From the NCBI RefSeq assembly GCF_027257155.1, contig NZ_JAPWDU010000004.1, forward strand, positions 248,001-312,000: 64,000 nucleotides of DNA. The letters are read 5' to 3'. The position numbers and the translations under genes were made by a program. Source of the stretch: Cerasicoccus sp. TK19100. Its GTDB lineage: Bacteria > Verrucomicrobiota > Verrucomicrobiia > Opitutales > Cerasicoccaceae. Positions 50,508-58,695 of the stretch are shown one piece after another (the first letter of the stretch is position 1; each line of letters starts with the position of its first letter). The notes beneath the pieces are model-generated. The model was not told the origin of the DNA, did no database searches, and saw only the letters and a program-made list of their open reading frames with translations.

Positions 50508-51077
50508 ATGAGCGAGCACCAAGCACAGTTTGAGGACCTGGACGCCAGCGACCTGTATTTTTCCATCATCGCAGCCCGTTACAACGGTGAGCTGATCGAT
50601 GTGCTCATCCAGCGCGCCGTCGATACACTCGTTGAGCACGGAGCGAACCCGGAAAATATCGACATCAACCGCGTTCCCGGGTCCAACGAAATCCCGTATC
50701 TCGCCGGCATGCACGGCCTCACGGGGCAGTATGACTGCATCATTGGCCTCGGCGTCATCATCAAGGGCGGCACCGCGCATGACGAAGTCATTGCGCACTC
50801 CACGGCCAACGCCCTGCACACCGCCGCCATGAGCGCCGAAACGCCGATCATCAACGGCATCATCACCGCCAACACCGAGGAACAAGCCGTCGAACGCATC
50901 AAAGGCCCGATGGACCGCGGAGCCGAGTTTGCCCGCGCGGCGATTGAGATGGCCCGCCACAAACTGGAAGTCGTCGAGACCCTTGACGAGTTGGAGCAAG
51001 CCGAGTTCATCGAGGATTTTTCCATCGAGGACGACGATGATGACGACGACCTGAAACGACTTTTCCGCAAAAACTAG
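50508..51077 (+). CDS. ribH: 6,7-dimethyl-8-ribityllumazine synthase
   Basis: A 189-residue protein making lumazine from RibB's product and the pyrimidine precursor. Family marks: IIAARYNGELIDVLIQRAVD, VPGSNEIPYLAGM, GLGVIIKGGTAHDEVIAHST (with the catalytic His) and EEQAVERIKGPMDRGAEFAR. The last 30 residues are an unusual acidic tail with seven Asp in a row (IEDDDDDDDLKRLF). I chose the ATG at 50508; starts at 50421 and 50472 are also open. It is followed 12 bases later by nusB. Confidence 0.92.
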   Translation: MSEHQAQFEDLDASDLYFSIIAARYNGELIDVLIQRAVDTLVEHGANPENIDINRVPGSNEIPYLAGMHGLTGQYDCIIGLGVIIKGGTAHDEVIAHSTANALHTAAMSAETPIINGIITANTEEQAVERIKGPMDRGAEFARAAIEMARHKLEVVETLDELEQAEFIEDFSIEDDDDDDDLKRLFRKN

Positions 51078-51089
51078 TTTTTACCGACC

Positions 51090-51551
51090 ATGAGCGACCA
51101 GCCTTCCAGCAAGCCGCCCAGCGCCCGCCGCCAAAACCGCGTCGCCGCGATGCAGTTCCTATACATGTGCGAGTCCAACGACCCGCAAAACCTCGGCCAG
51201 GCCCTACGCCTGTTTTTCGAAAATCAGGAGAAGGAGCGCGACTTTTACTCCTTCGGCGAAGAGCTCGCCGCCGAGGCCTGGGAAAAACACGAGGATGTCG
51301 ACAAGATCATCCGCGAATACGCGCTGAACTGGAAGTTTGACCGCATTGCCAAGGTCGATCTGGCCATCCTGCGCCTGGCGATTTTTGAGCTGGTTTACCG
51401 CCTGGACATCCCGCCGATCGTCACGATCAACGAGGCTATCGACCTAGCCAAGGAATACTCCGAGCCAGAGGCCCGCCGCTTCATCAACGGCATCCTCGAC
51501 CGCTTCAAGGAAACGCTCCAACGCCCGCTGCGCTCCGCCGCAACGAAGTAG
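51090..51551 (+). CDS. nusB: Transcription antitermination protein NusB
   Basis: A 153-residue NusB. The N-terminal basic motif SARRQNRVAAMQFLYMCES, KFDRIAKVDLAILRLAIFEL, and IPPIVTINEAIDLAKEYSEP with FINGILDRF are all standard. It binds boxA RNA with S10 and acts in rRNA transcription. The ribH-nusB order is widespread. It is 12 bases before ftsY. Confidence 0.94.
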   Translation: MSDQPSSKPPSARRQNRVAAMQFLYMCESNDPQNLGQALRLFFENQEKERDFYSFGEELAAEAWEKHEDVDKIIREYALNWKFDRIAKVDLAILRLAIFELVYRLDIPPIVTINEAIDLAKEYSEPEARRFINGILDRFKETLQRPLRSAATK

Positions 51552-51563
51552 AAGCAAGCTGCC

Positions 51564-52499
51564 ATGGCGATGAAATCGTTCCTCAGCCGATTCAACGAAG
51601 GCCTCAAGCGCACGACGCCCACCTTTTACAAGGCGTTCGGTAAAGTCGGTGGCGTGTTCAGCGGCAAAAAGCTGGATGACGACGCCATCGATGAGCTCGA
51701 AGAGGCCCTCTACGGCGCGGACTTCGGCGTCGAAACGGCGACCGAGATCATGGACGAAATTCAGGCCGCCTACAAGAAGGACAAGTCCCTTCGCGGGCAG
51801 GACGCCGCCGCGATCGGTGCCTCCGTGCTGCGCCGCGTGCTTGATGGCGCCGAGCCGCCGGAAAACTTTCTCAGTGGTGCCAAGCCAGAGGTGATCTGCC
51901 TGATCGGCGTCAATGGCTCCGGCAAAACGACCACCACCGCCAAGCTCGGCTGGCGCTTTACCGAGAATGGCCAGGGCGTCGTCCTCGGCGCGTGCGACAC
52001 CTTCCGCGCCGCCGCCAATGAGCAGATCAAATCCTGGGCTGACCGCCTGAATCTGGACCTCATTACGAGCCATCACGGGGCCGACTCCGCCGCCGTCGCT
52101 TTCGATGCATGGCAGGCCGCCAAGTCCCGCGACCGCGAAGTGCTGATCCTCGACACCGCAGGCCGACTCCACACCAAAGGCAACCTGATGGAGGAGCTGA
52201 AGAAGATTCGCCGCGTCCTCCAAAAGAACGACGAGACAGCGCCGCACCACAGCTGGCTCGTGCTCGACGGCTCCATTGGCTCCAACTCCATCGAGCAGGC
52301 ACGCAAGTTTCACGAAGCCTTCGGTCTGACGGGCCTGATCATCACCAAGCTCGACGGCACCAGCCGCGGCGGTGCGCTGGTCGGCATCTACCGCGAGCTC
52401 AAGCTGCCGATCTATTTCGTGGGCCTCGGCGAGCAAAAGGAAGACCTCCAGCCGTTCAGCGTCGATAACTACGTCAACGCGATCTTCGGGCTGGTGTAG
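51564..52499 (+). CDS. ftsY: Signal recognition particle receptor FtsY
   Basis: A 311-residue GTPase that docks signal-recognition-particle complexes at the inner membrane. The NG domain is intact: GVNGSGKTTTTAKLGWRF (G1), DTFRAAANEQIKSWADRL (G2), DTAGRLHTKGNLMEEL (G3), TKLDGTSRGGALVGIY (G4) and YFVGLGEQKEDLQPF. There is no long acidic A domain; the protein begins with the N-domain helix FLSRFNEGLKRTTPTF. The gene's stop is 2 bases before a palindromic element. Confidence 0.95.
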   Translation: MAMKSFLSRFNEGLKRTTPTFYKAFGKVGGVFSGKKLDDDAIDELEEALYGADFGVETATEIMDEIQAAYKKDKSLRGQDAAAIGASVLRRVLDGAEPPENFLSGAKPEVICLIGVNGSGKTTTTAKLGWRFTENGQGVVLGACDTFRAAANEQIKSWADRLNLDLITSHHGADSAAVAFDAWQAAKSRDREVLILDTAGRLHTKGNLMEELKKIRRVLQKNDETAPHHSWLVLDGSIGSNSIEQARKFHEAFGLTGLIITKLDGTSRGGALVGIYRELKLPIYFVGLGEQKEDLQPFSVDNYVNAIFGLV

Positions 52500-52500
52500 C

Positions 52501-52581
52501 CGTAGCGTAGGCGTCCCGCCTGTGCGCTACTAAACGATTTCGAATAGTCGGAATGTTCACAGGCGAGACGCCTGTGCTACG
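52501..52581. repeat. Palindromic element (AGGCGTCYCGCCTGTG type) after ftsY
   Basis: The 24-base arm 52501-52524 (CGTAGCGTAGGCGTCCCGCC...) pairs with 52558-52581 with three mismatches. It begins one base after the ftsY stop and ends 50 bases before the SDR start; it may terminate the ribH-nusB-ftsY transcript. It is related to the element at 42636-42705. Confidence 0.9.
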
Positions 52582-52631
52582 AAATCTCCTTCGTGAGTTG
52601 CCACGGAATGACGCACGGGTATTTTATTGGC

Positions 52632-53393
52632 ATGGCAACTGATTATCTCCGCATCGCAATCGTCACCGGCGCAACCTCCGGCATTGGCGAGGCAACCGCA
52701 AAAGCATTTGTCGAGGCTGGCTACGGCGTCGTCGGCACAGGCCGCACGGCGGACAAGCTGACCGCGCTTGAGAACGAGCTCGGCTCCAGCTTTGTCGGGC
52801 TCGCGGGCGATGGTGCTGACCCAGAGTTGATCGACGGCCTCTTCGCGCTGGCCAAGGAGAAATTTGGCCGCGACGCGGACGCCGTGATCGTCAACGCCGG
52901 TCGCGGTTTGGGCGGTTCGGTGAAGGATGCCGATCTGTCCGAGTTCGAGGACATGATACGCATCAACGTTACCGGAGCGATTCGCATCATGCAGAAGGCG
53001 GCGCAGCTCATGGCCGAGCGACAGAAGGAACATTTCCCGAAAAAAGCGGCAGACATCGTGGTGATCGGCTCCGTGGTCGGCCGACAGGTTTCACCGTTCA
53101 GCGCGGTCTATGGCGGGTCGAAGTTTGCCCTACACTCGATGGCCGAGGGCCTCCGCCGCGAGGTCGGCCCACTGGGCGTGCGCGTGACAACCGTAGCGCC
53201 AGGCATCGTGATCAGTGGTTTTCAGGAAGTAGCCGGCTACAGCGATGACATGCTCAAGAACTTCGAGAAAAAGTTTTCTCCCATGCTCGTGGGCAAGGAC
53301 ATCGCCGACGCGATCCAGCATGTCGTCTCACTGCCGCCCCACGTTCACATGAGCGACATCGTGGTCCGCCCGACGCGTCAGGACTACCCGTAA
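52632..53393 (+). CDS. SDR-family oxidoreductase
   Basis: A 253-residue short-chain dehydrogenase/reductase. Cofactor motif TGATSGIGEATAKAF near residue 11, structural NAGRG near 87, and the catalytic set with Ser in VVIGSVVGRQV and YGGSKFALHSM (Tyr-x-x-x-Lys). It ends with a Rossmann fold C-terminus (APGIVISGFQEVAGYSDDML). The substrate is unknown. I took the ATG at 52632, because the upstream in-frame start at 52593 adds a non-conserved lead. The gene is convergent with the EboE-like gene, one base apart. Confidence 0.93.
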   Translation: MATDYLRIAIVTGATSGIGEATAKAFVEAGYGVVGTGRTADKLTALENELGSSFVGLAGDGADPELIDGLFALAKEKFGRDADAVIVNAGRGLGGSVKDADLSEFEDMIRINVTGAIRIMQKAAQLMAERQKEHFPKKAADIVVIGSVVGRQVSPFSAVYGGSKFALHSMAEGLRREVGPLGVRVTTVAPGIVISGFQEVAGYSDDMLKNFEKKFSPMLVGKDIADAIQHVVSLPPHVHMSDIVVRPTRQDYP

Positions 53394-53394
53394 C

Positions 53395-54549
53395 CTACAG
53401 CCCCGCGCGCTTTAGCGCAGCGAGCGTCCACTGGTATTCCGCGATGATCTGCTGATCGACGTTATTCTTGTGCAGGGCCTTGGGCAGCACGTCCCACGTG
53501 TAGGTTTCCATTTCCAGATGGCGACACAGCCCCGGGTGCGCGGCCAGCCAAGCCAGCGTTCCCTCCAAATGATCGCGGGTCGACTTGAGCGGTGCGGCTG
53601 GCTCTTCGCTCAGCGGGATGTGAAAATGCACGCGCCACTCCTCGCCAATATCATCCGACTTTTCGGCAATCTCCAGCGCTTCCGGGAGGTCCTTCAGCCG
53701 GCGCAACTCATCACCGCATTTGATAATTACCTGATGTAGATACGTGTCCTCGTTAAAGGCGCGCAAGGTCTCCCATGCCCCCTTGCGCGGGTCGATTCTC
53801 AACGCTGAGCTCAGGTGAATTTTGCTCAGGCGGATGTTGGCATCGGCCAGGCGATTCAACGCGTCGGCGGGCTGCTCGTATTCAACCGCCAGATGGCAGG
53901 TGTCGTAATTAACGCCCACGTAAGGCTGCATCCAGTCGCCATGGCTATCCCACAGCGCAAGCATGAAGTCTACTGTTTCGGCCGAGGTCTCAAACAGCCC
54001 GAGCGGCTCCGGCTCCAACCCAAGGTGCAAATCCTTGCCAACGCGGTGCGCGAGGTCGGCCACGTGACGCGCGCAGTTGGTGAGGTTGCGGCGCATCGCA
54101 CGCAGGTCTTCCGTTTGCAAATCGAACTCTTTGAACGAGCCCGGCAAAGTGCTCACACTCCCCTCACTCACATCGTCGGGCAGCAGCTCGGCAAGGATGT
54201 CGAAAAGGCGGTTGGTGTAGTCCATGCGCTCGGTGGTCGACCAGTCCGGGCGATAGACATTCTCCTTCACCCGCGCACCATGAAAGTCGCCATACGGGAA
54301 TCCGTTAATCGTAAAGACATACGCATCGACCTCGTCCAACCAGTGACGAAATGCAGTCATCGCTGTGCCGCTTAGCTCATTGGCCGCGCGCGCGCTCAAG
54401 CGCAAACCAATGCCATAACGATCATCCGGCGAAACGGCTTTCTTGATGACCGGCACGTGCTGCTTGAGCTGCGCAAAAGTTTCGTCCCACGACTCCGCTG
54501 CATGGATGTTCGTGCAATAGCCAAGGTGCCTGTCGTCGCCGATGTCCAT
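53395..54549 (-). CDS. eboE: EboE-like TIM-barrel protein (metabolite traffic protein EboE)
   Basis: A 384-residue xylose-isomerase-like TIM-barrel protein with clear EboE wording: LGYCTNIHAAESWDETFAQL, YGIGLRLSARAANEL, YVFTINGFPYGDFHGARVKE, VYRPDWSTTERMDYTNRLFD and STLPGSFKEFD. EboE is part of the ebo gene set found in cyanobacteria, Bacteroidota and some eustigmatophyte algae; it is needed for export of certain metabolites such as the scytonemin monomer. The start shares one base with the TatD gene stop (TAATG). EboC and EboD genes are not in the window. Confidence 0.85.
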   Translation of the reverse strand: MDIGDDRHLGYCTNIHAAESWDETFAQLKQHVPVIKKAVSPDDRYGIGLRLSARAANELSGTAMTAFRHWLDEVDAYVFTINGFPYGDFHGARVKENVYRPDWSTTERMDYTNRLFDILAELLPDDVSEGSVSTLPGSFKEFDLQTEDLRAMRRNLTNCARHVADLAHRVGKDLHLGLEPEPLGLFETSAETVDFMLALWDSHGDWMQPYVGVNYDTCHLAVEYEQPADALNRLADANIRLSKIHLSSALRIDPRKGAWETLRAFNEDTYLHQVIIKCGDELRRLKDLPEALEIAEKSDDIGEEWRVHFHIPLSEEPAAPLKSTRDHLEGTLAWLAAHPGLCRHLEMETYTWDVLPKALHKNNVDQQIIAEYQWTLAALKRAGL

Positions 54550-55355
54550 TACTCAGTCACGTTGAACTTATCGCACTGGCTCAGGAACCGGCAAGGGTTC
54601 TTAAACAGAAAGTCATCCAGCTCCGCCTCACTGAAGCCACGTGCGCGCAGTTCCATCGCCAGCTTCGGCACGGCCAGCGGATCACTGGGGCCCCAGTCGC
54701 ATGCGGAGTTCACCCACAGCCGCTCGCGGCCGTGCATTTCCAGGATGTCCGCCGCCCTCGCCGGTGTGCACTTTGACACCGGGTAAAGCGTGATACCGGC
54801 CCAAAATCCGGCGTCCAACACCTCGCGCACCGTATGCTCCTCCACGTGATCAATGATCACGCGCTCAGGCTTGATCCGCGAGTCACTTTGCAATGCTGAG
54901 AGAATCAGGCGCGTGCCCTTCAATTTGTCTTCCAAATGCGGCGTGTGCACGAGGATCAACTGATCATGCTGCGCTGCCAAGTCGATATGCTCTTCGAGAA
55001 TCCGCAGTTCGCTGCGCGTATTTTTATTGAGCCCGATCTCGCCAATGCCGAGCACGTTGTCCTTCGGTAAAAACTCCGGAATCAGCGCCATTACCTCGCG
55101 CGCAAAGCCGACATCTTCCGCTTCCTTCGGGTTGATGCACAGCCAGCAAAAATGCGGCAGGTGATACTTCGCGGCGCGGCGCGGCTCATACTCCGTCAGT
55201 TGCAAATAGTAGTCGTAAAATCCCTGCGGAGACGAGCGGTCGAAGCCCGCCCAAAACGCCGGCTCGCACACCGCGCGGCAACCGGCCAACACGAGGCGCT
55301 CGTAATCATCGGTGACACGGCTCACCATGTGCGCATGTGGTTCGATGTATCGCAT
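54549..55355 (-). CDS. eboB: TatD-family hydrolase, EboB-like
   Basis: A 268-residue amidohydrolase-type protein with metal-binding His pair IEPHAHM at the N-terminus, GIGEIGLNKNT, LILVHTPHLED, RVIIDHVEEHT and NSACDWGPSDPLAV with a likely metal Asp. TatD proteins include exonucleases and other hydrolases; this version resembles EboB of ebo clusters. It overlaps the eboE start and lies 6 bases after the 89-residue gene. Whether it acts on DNA or on a metabolite is not known. Confidence 0.82.
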   Translation of the reverse strand: MRYIEPHAHMVSRVTDDYERLVLAGCRAVCEPAFWAGFDRSSPQGFYDYYLQLTEYEPRRAAKYHLPHFCWLCINPKEAEDVGFAREVMALIPEFLPKDNVLGIGEIGLNKNTRSELRILEEHIDLAAQHDQLILVHTPHLEDKLKGTRLILSALQSDSRIKPERVIIDHVEEHTVREVLDAGFWAGITLYPVSKCTPARAADILEMHGRERLWVNSACDWGPSDPLAVPKLAMELRARGFSEAELDDFLFKNPCRFLSQCDKFNVTE

Positions 55356-55361
55356 GACAGC

Positions 55362-55631
55362 TTACCCTTTCGGCTCCCAAGCACCAGCCGCTGGCTTGCC
55401 CGCCTGCGGTGCCGGTTCACTGGTGGGATCACTCATCGCGCGTAAGAAAGCTTCGGCACGGCCAACTTGCTTTGCATCACAAAGTTCACGCATGGCCTGC
55501 TTAAGCGCGGCGACCCGGTAGTCATCCGCGCGGCCATAACGCTCGGCGCGATCGAGAAACGCCGCCACTTCGAGCAGCTTGCCCCGAGCCTCCAGGAAGC
55601 CTCGATCCACGATGTCGTCTGGTGCCGGCAT
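55362..55631 (-). CDS. Small protein of unknown function in the ebo-like unit
   Basis: An 89-residue protein without a signal peptide or membrane segment. The sequence is mostly helical (FLEARGKLLEVAAFLDRAER, YRVAALKQAMRELCDAKQVG) and ends with a Pro/Ala/Gly tail. The ATG at 55631 follows the stop of the squalene-oxidase-repeat gene by 1 base, and the stop is 6 bases before the TatD gene, so it is translated within this operon. An ebo-associated helper is plausible only from position. The longer start at 55721 runs into the upstream gene and is rejected. Confidence 0.7.
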   Translation of the reverse strand: MPAPDDIVDRGFLEARGKLLEVAAFLDRAERYGRADDYRVAALKQAMRELCDAKQVGRAEAFLRAMSDPTSEPAPQAGKPAAGAWEPKG

Positions 55632-55632
55632 G

Positions 55633-56739
55633 TTAGAGGTCCGGGTAGATTTTGTTGAGCGCGAGCAGCGTATAGGCCGTGACCAAATTAGGGTCCTGTT
55701 CCATCCAGCGCCCATTGGCATTTTGCCAACTGCCGTCTTCCTTTTGAATTTCGAGCAATCGCACGGTCAGCGCTTCACGCCAATTCACGGGACCCTGGGT
55801 CTGGGTGTCCAGTGTGGTGATGCCCGCGGCATCCAAGCCAATGCCCATCGTCATGTAATAATAAAATAAGCCCTGCTGATCCATGCCGGGATTTTCGGTA
55901 AGCGTAAAATGCTCCTGCAACCACTCCAACACTCCCAGCACGCGCGGGTCGTCCTGCGACAAGTCAGCATAGGTGTAGCTCATCAGGCCGGAGTAGCTCA
56001 CGCTGCCATAGGAGCGCAGCGCGGTCTCGCCATTGGGCAAAGTAATCTCACCCGCCTTGGAGCTGCCCGGCGTGTAGATAAAGCCGCCACGGTTGGGCGA
56101 GTCTTCCGGCTCGTCCAAGTTCTGGCAACGCTCCAGAAACTGCACCGCCGCCTCCCAATCCAGGTCGGCAGCATCGTTGGACCGTTCGGCGAGTTCGCGG
56201 GTTTCGATTAAGCTTTGTATCGCAAAAGTTGTGTTCATCACATCGGAATGCTCGGGATGCGAGCCATAGCCAATGCCGCCAAAGTATTTGTATTCCGGCG
56301 TGCCGGGAACGTAGGTGAGCATCTGGCCGGTAGTCACAAAGTTCCGCGCCTTCAGCACCACATCATCGTGTCCGCCCATTGCGTGTAGGGCCATCAGGCT
56401 GATCGACGTATTGTAATTCGCCAACCCCTCGCCCTTCGAATAAATGCCACCATCGGGCTGCACCTTGGTCAGCAGGAACTCAGCACCCTTTTCCGCCACC
56501 GGGCTTTCGCGGCCCGCCTCACCCTCGATGGGGCTCGTCGCATACGCCTTGACCACTAAACCGCTCAGGCCGGGGTGGTCGGGCGTGGACCAGAAACCGG
56601 CTTCGTTCTGCTGCCCTGCCAGATATTCCAGAGCCCGCTTAATCGCGAGCTTGGTTTCGATCTTGAGCGACACGTTTTCGGCGGATGCCATCGCCGCCGT
56701 GGACAGCACGAGGAGGGATAGGGAAAGTTGTTTAATCAT
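55633..56739 (-). CDS. Exported squalene-oxidase / prenyltransferase-repeat protein
   Basis: A 368-residue protein with signal peptide (MIKQLSLSLLVLSTAAMASA) and an alpha/alpha-barrel of the prenyltransferase and squalene oxidase repeat type: KRALEYLAGQQNEAGFWSTP, KGAEFLLTKVQPDGGIYSKG, GVLEWLQEHFTLTENPGMDQ and LLEIQKEDGSWQNANGRWME. No DCTAE motif of true squalene cyclases is present. Such exported repeat proteins are common in DUF4175 operons of Planctomycetota and Verrucomicrobiota and are of unknown function. The start at 56739 overlaps the upstream stop by 8 bases. Confidence 0.85.
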   Translation of the reverse strand: MIKQLSLSLLVLSTAAMASAENVSLKIETKLAIKRALEYLAGQQNEAGFWSTPDHPGLSGLVVKAYATSPIEGEAGRESPVAEKGAEFLLTKVQPDGGIYSKGEGLANYNTSISLMALHAMGGHDDVVLKARNFVTTGQMLTYVPGTPEYKYFGGIGYGSHPEHSDVMNTTFAIQSLIETRELAERSNDAADLDWEAAVQFLERCQNLDEPEDSPNRGGFIYTPGSSKAGEITLPNGETALRSYGSVSYSGLMSYTYADLSQDDPRVLGVLEWLQEHFTLTENPGMDQQGLFYYYMTMGIGLDAAGITTLDTQTQGPVNWREALTVRLLEIQKEDGSWQNANGRWMEQDPNLVTAYTLLALNKIYPDL

Positions 56740-57511
56740 CGGATTCGGTGGGTTTGCTGGCAGGCAATTTAGCCTCTGCTGACTCGAGGTCAACAGGCAC
56801 GGCAGGAATTGCTATCTCCAGCAATATCACTTCGCCCGGCTTCGGCAAGGTGGAAGCATTGAAGTTTATCAGCCAATTCTGGTCGTCCACCCGTCGCGCA
56901 TCACCGCTGTTGATCAGCGCCGCCGGGTCGGTAATGATTGAGGCGAACGAGCCGTCGACCTGTGCAATGAACGCTGCACCATCGAAGTAAGAGCCCGTGT
57001 AGCGCCAGTTGCCCGGCGGCATTGTCGCCTCGCGGGCCTCGTCCCAGATCCAGTCTTCGACCGGGATACGCTGATCGCCAGATACGATAGTGAAATTAAC
57101 CTCGGCCCCAATCGGCGCGGGACTGTTCTCCAACCAGGCATCATCGATGTTACTGGGCGGCGCGACCACCGGGCGGTTGCTTTGCTTCGAGATGCCGAGC
57201 AGCAGCATGGCGGTGTGGAGGTGGAAAGGCTGGACTTCGGTCTTCAGCAAACTCTCGTGCGTCTTACCGTTTTCATGCACGAGCATGTATTCGATCAGCT
57301 CGCCTTCGTTACCGTCGTTGAGCAACACGGGAAATGTCGCGGTCTTCGCCGCCGGATCCACAAGAATGCCACCCATCTCCAAGAGGCCATCGGCACGCTG
57401 CACGATTTCCGGTTTAATCGCGGGCTGCCACTCCAGTCGCGACGGCGTTTCCTGCGCGATACTTTGCGATGCAAAGCAAACAGCGAGACCCAAGACCAAT
57501 ACGCGCATCAT
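56732..57511 (-). CDS. Exported YdjY-like domain protein
   Basis: A 259-residue protein with a signal peptide (MMRVLVLGLAVCFASQSIAQ) and a beta-type body. VFPVLLNDGNEG-like ATFPVLLNDGNEGELIEYML and HENGKTHESLLKTEVQPFHL match the YdjY domain of exported proteins in Planctomycetota and Verrucomicrobiota. The role is unknown. The start ATG shares bases with the TAA of the gene upstream (TAATG), so coupling is likely, and its own stop overlaps the next start. Confidence 0.8.
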   Translation of the reverse strand: MMRVLVLGLAVCFASQSIAQETPSRLEWQPAIKPEIVQRADGLLEMGGILVDPAAKTATFPVLLNDGNEGELIEYMLVHENGKTHESLLKTEVQPFHLHTAMLLLGISKQSNRPVVAPPSNIDDAWLENSPAPIGAEVNFTIVSGDQRIPVEDWIWDEAREATMPPGNWRYTGSYFDGAAFIAQVDGSFASIITDPAALINSGDARRVDDQNWLINFNASTLPKPGEVILLEIAIPAVPVDLESAEAKLPASKPTESDD

Positions 57512-58695
57512 TACTCCCGGACCAGCATCGGCTCGATCCACAGGCCGGGCGCTTCGTTGGTATCGTCGTTAACCGGTAAGACTTCGAGGATCAGGTAGCG
57601 CCGGATCGGATCGCGAACCGACACGACCTGTACCGGGCTTTCCGAATTCATCGGCTCACTGCGGAACGCCACGCGCTGATCGGCGCGGACTTGGAAGATC
57701 ACCTGTTGCTCGGGCGGGTATTCCTTCGGCACACCAATGCGCGACACGAAGCCCCGGTAGCTCTCGTCAGCCATGATGGCCATCGCGTTACCTGCGGGCA
57801 TGCGCACGATGCGCTCCACCGGATCGACCACCAGCGGAGCGGCCGTAGTCGGGTTGGAGCGGATCGCCAGATCGTCGCCGCTGTCCACCACCGGCGCACG
57901 GCGAATGTATTTCATGTCCGTCACCGAACGCAAGCGACGGCTGCCCACCGAAATGCTTGCCAGGTAATCGCTCTTGAGCGTCATCTTGCCGATGAATGGA
58001 TCGTCGACTTCGATCGCGTCTCCTTTGATATCGATGTCGTTCGTGAGCAAGCGCAAGCCGTCTTTGCCCGTAACGATGTAGCCGCTGGAGACCGTCGCGT
58101 AGTCTTTTAAAATAATACCCTGCACGTCACGCTGGCGAAAGCTCTTCGGCCCAAACATCAGCGAGTCCGTGTAGATCCTGTCGTCCTCCATCTTGATGAA
58201 TTCGCCCTCCACAAAGCTGCCACTCTTAGTCATGACCCCCTGCTCGCCCGGCGGAATAATCGCGTTGACCACCGGGGCCAGAGAGAAGTTAACCCGCGCC
58301 ACATTTTCCAGCGGAAGTTTTTTATCCGTGCCCTCACCGTAGCTCACCGTGACGGACTCCGGGGTGAAGTCCTTGACCGTGCCAGCCAAGAAACTGCCGT
58401 TGACCAGGAGCACGCCCTCCTGCGTAAAATTCTCCTGATGCCGTGCATCGAGCGGCCCGGGCTTGCCCGCATAGTCGTCGCCCTGGAAGTCTACGTGCCA
58501 CAGCTCGAAGTCACCCACGCTGCGGTCCATACCCACGCCGGACACCGTGATGCGACCGCGCTGCAAACTGACGTCGCCTTGCAGGATGTCTCCCGTTAGT
58601 AAAATGACCTCACCGGCAAATGCCGCCGCGCCGGACATCCATATGCCGACCAGCGCCAGCAAGGCCGGTTTCCATCTGCCCCGTTTCATGATCAT
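57511..58695 (-). CDS. Exported protein with repeated small beta domains
   Basis: A 394-residue protein that I do not recognise by name. After a signal peptide (to about residue 27) there are several units with a common pattern: VILLTGDILQGDVSLQRGRI, GVLLVNGSFLAGTVKDFTPE, GVMTKSGSFVEGEFIKMEDD and GYIVTGKDGLRLLTNDIDIK. These look like repeated Sm-like or SH3-like beta barrels. The C-terminal part is beta-rich without clear motifs (AIMADESYRGFVSRIG). It overlaps the upstream gene by 4 bases and the next by 1, so it is deep inside the DUF4175 operon; a scaffold role is only inferred. Confidence 0.7.
   Translation of the reverse strand: MIMKRGRWKPALLALVGIWMSGAAAFAGEVILLTGDILQGDVSLQRGRITVSGVGMDRSVGDFELWHVDFQGDDYAGKPGPLDARHQENFTQEGVLLVNGSFLAGTVKDFTPESVTVSYGEGTDKKLPLENVARVNFSLAPVVNAIIPPGEQGVMTKSGSFVEGEFIKMEDDRIYTDSLMFGPKSFRQRDVQGIILKDYATVSSGYIVTGKDGLRLLTNDIDIKGDAIEVDDPFIGKMTLKSDYLASISVGSRRLRSVTDMKYIRRAPVVDSGDDLAIRSNPTTAAPLVVDPVERIVRMPAGNAMAIMADESYRGFVSRIGVPKEYPPEQQVIFQVRADQRVAFRSEPMNSESPVQVVSVRDPIRRYLILEVLPVNDDTNEAPGLWIEPMLVRE

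Noticed and set aside
49546-51077. Single riboflavin operon from ribB through ribH
   Set aside because: The PEP-CTERM gene on the opposite strand lies between them, so ribB and ribH cannot be simply one transcript unit.
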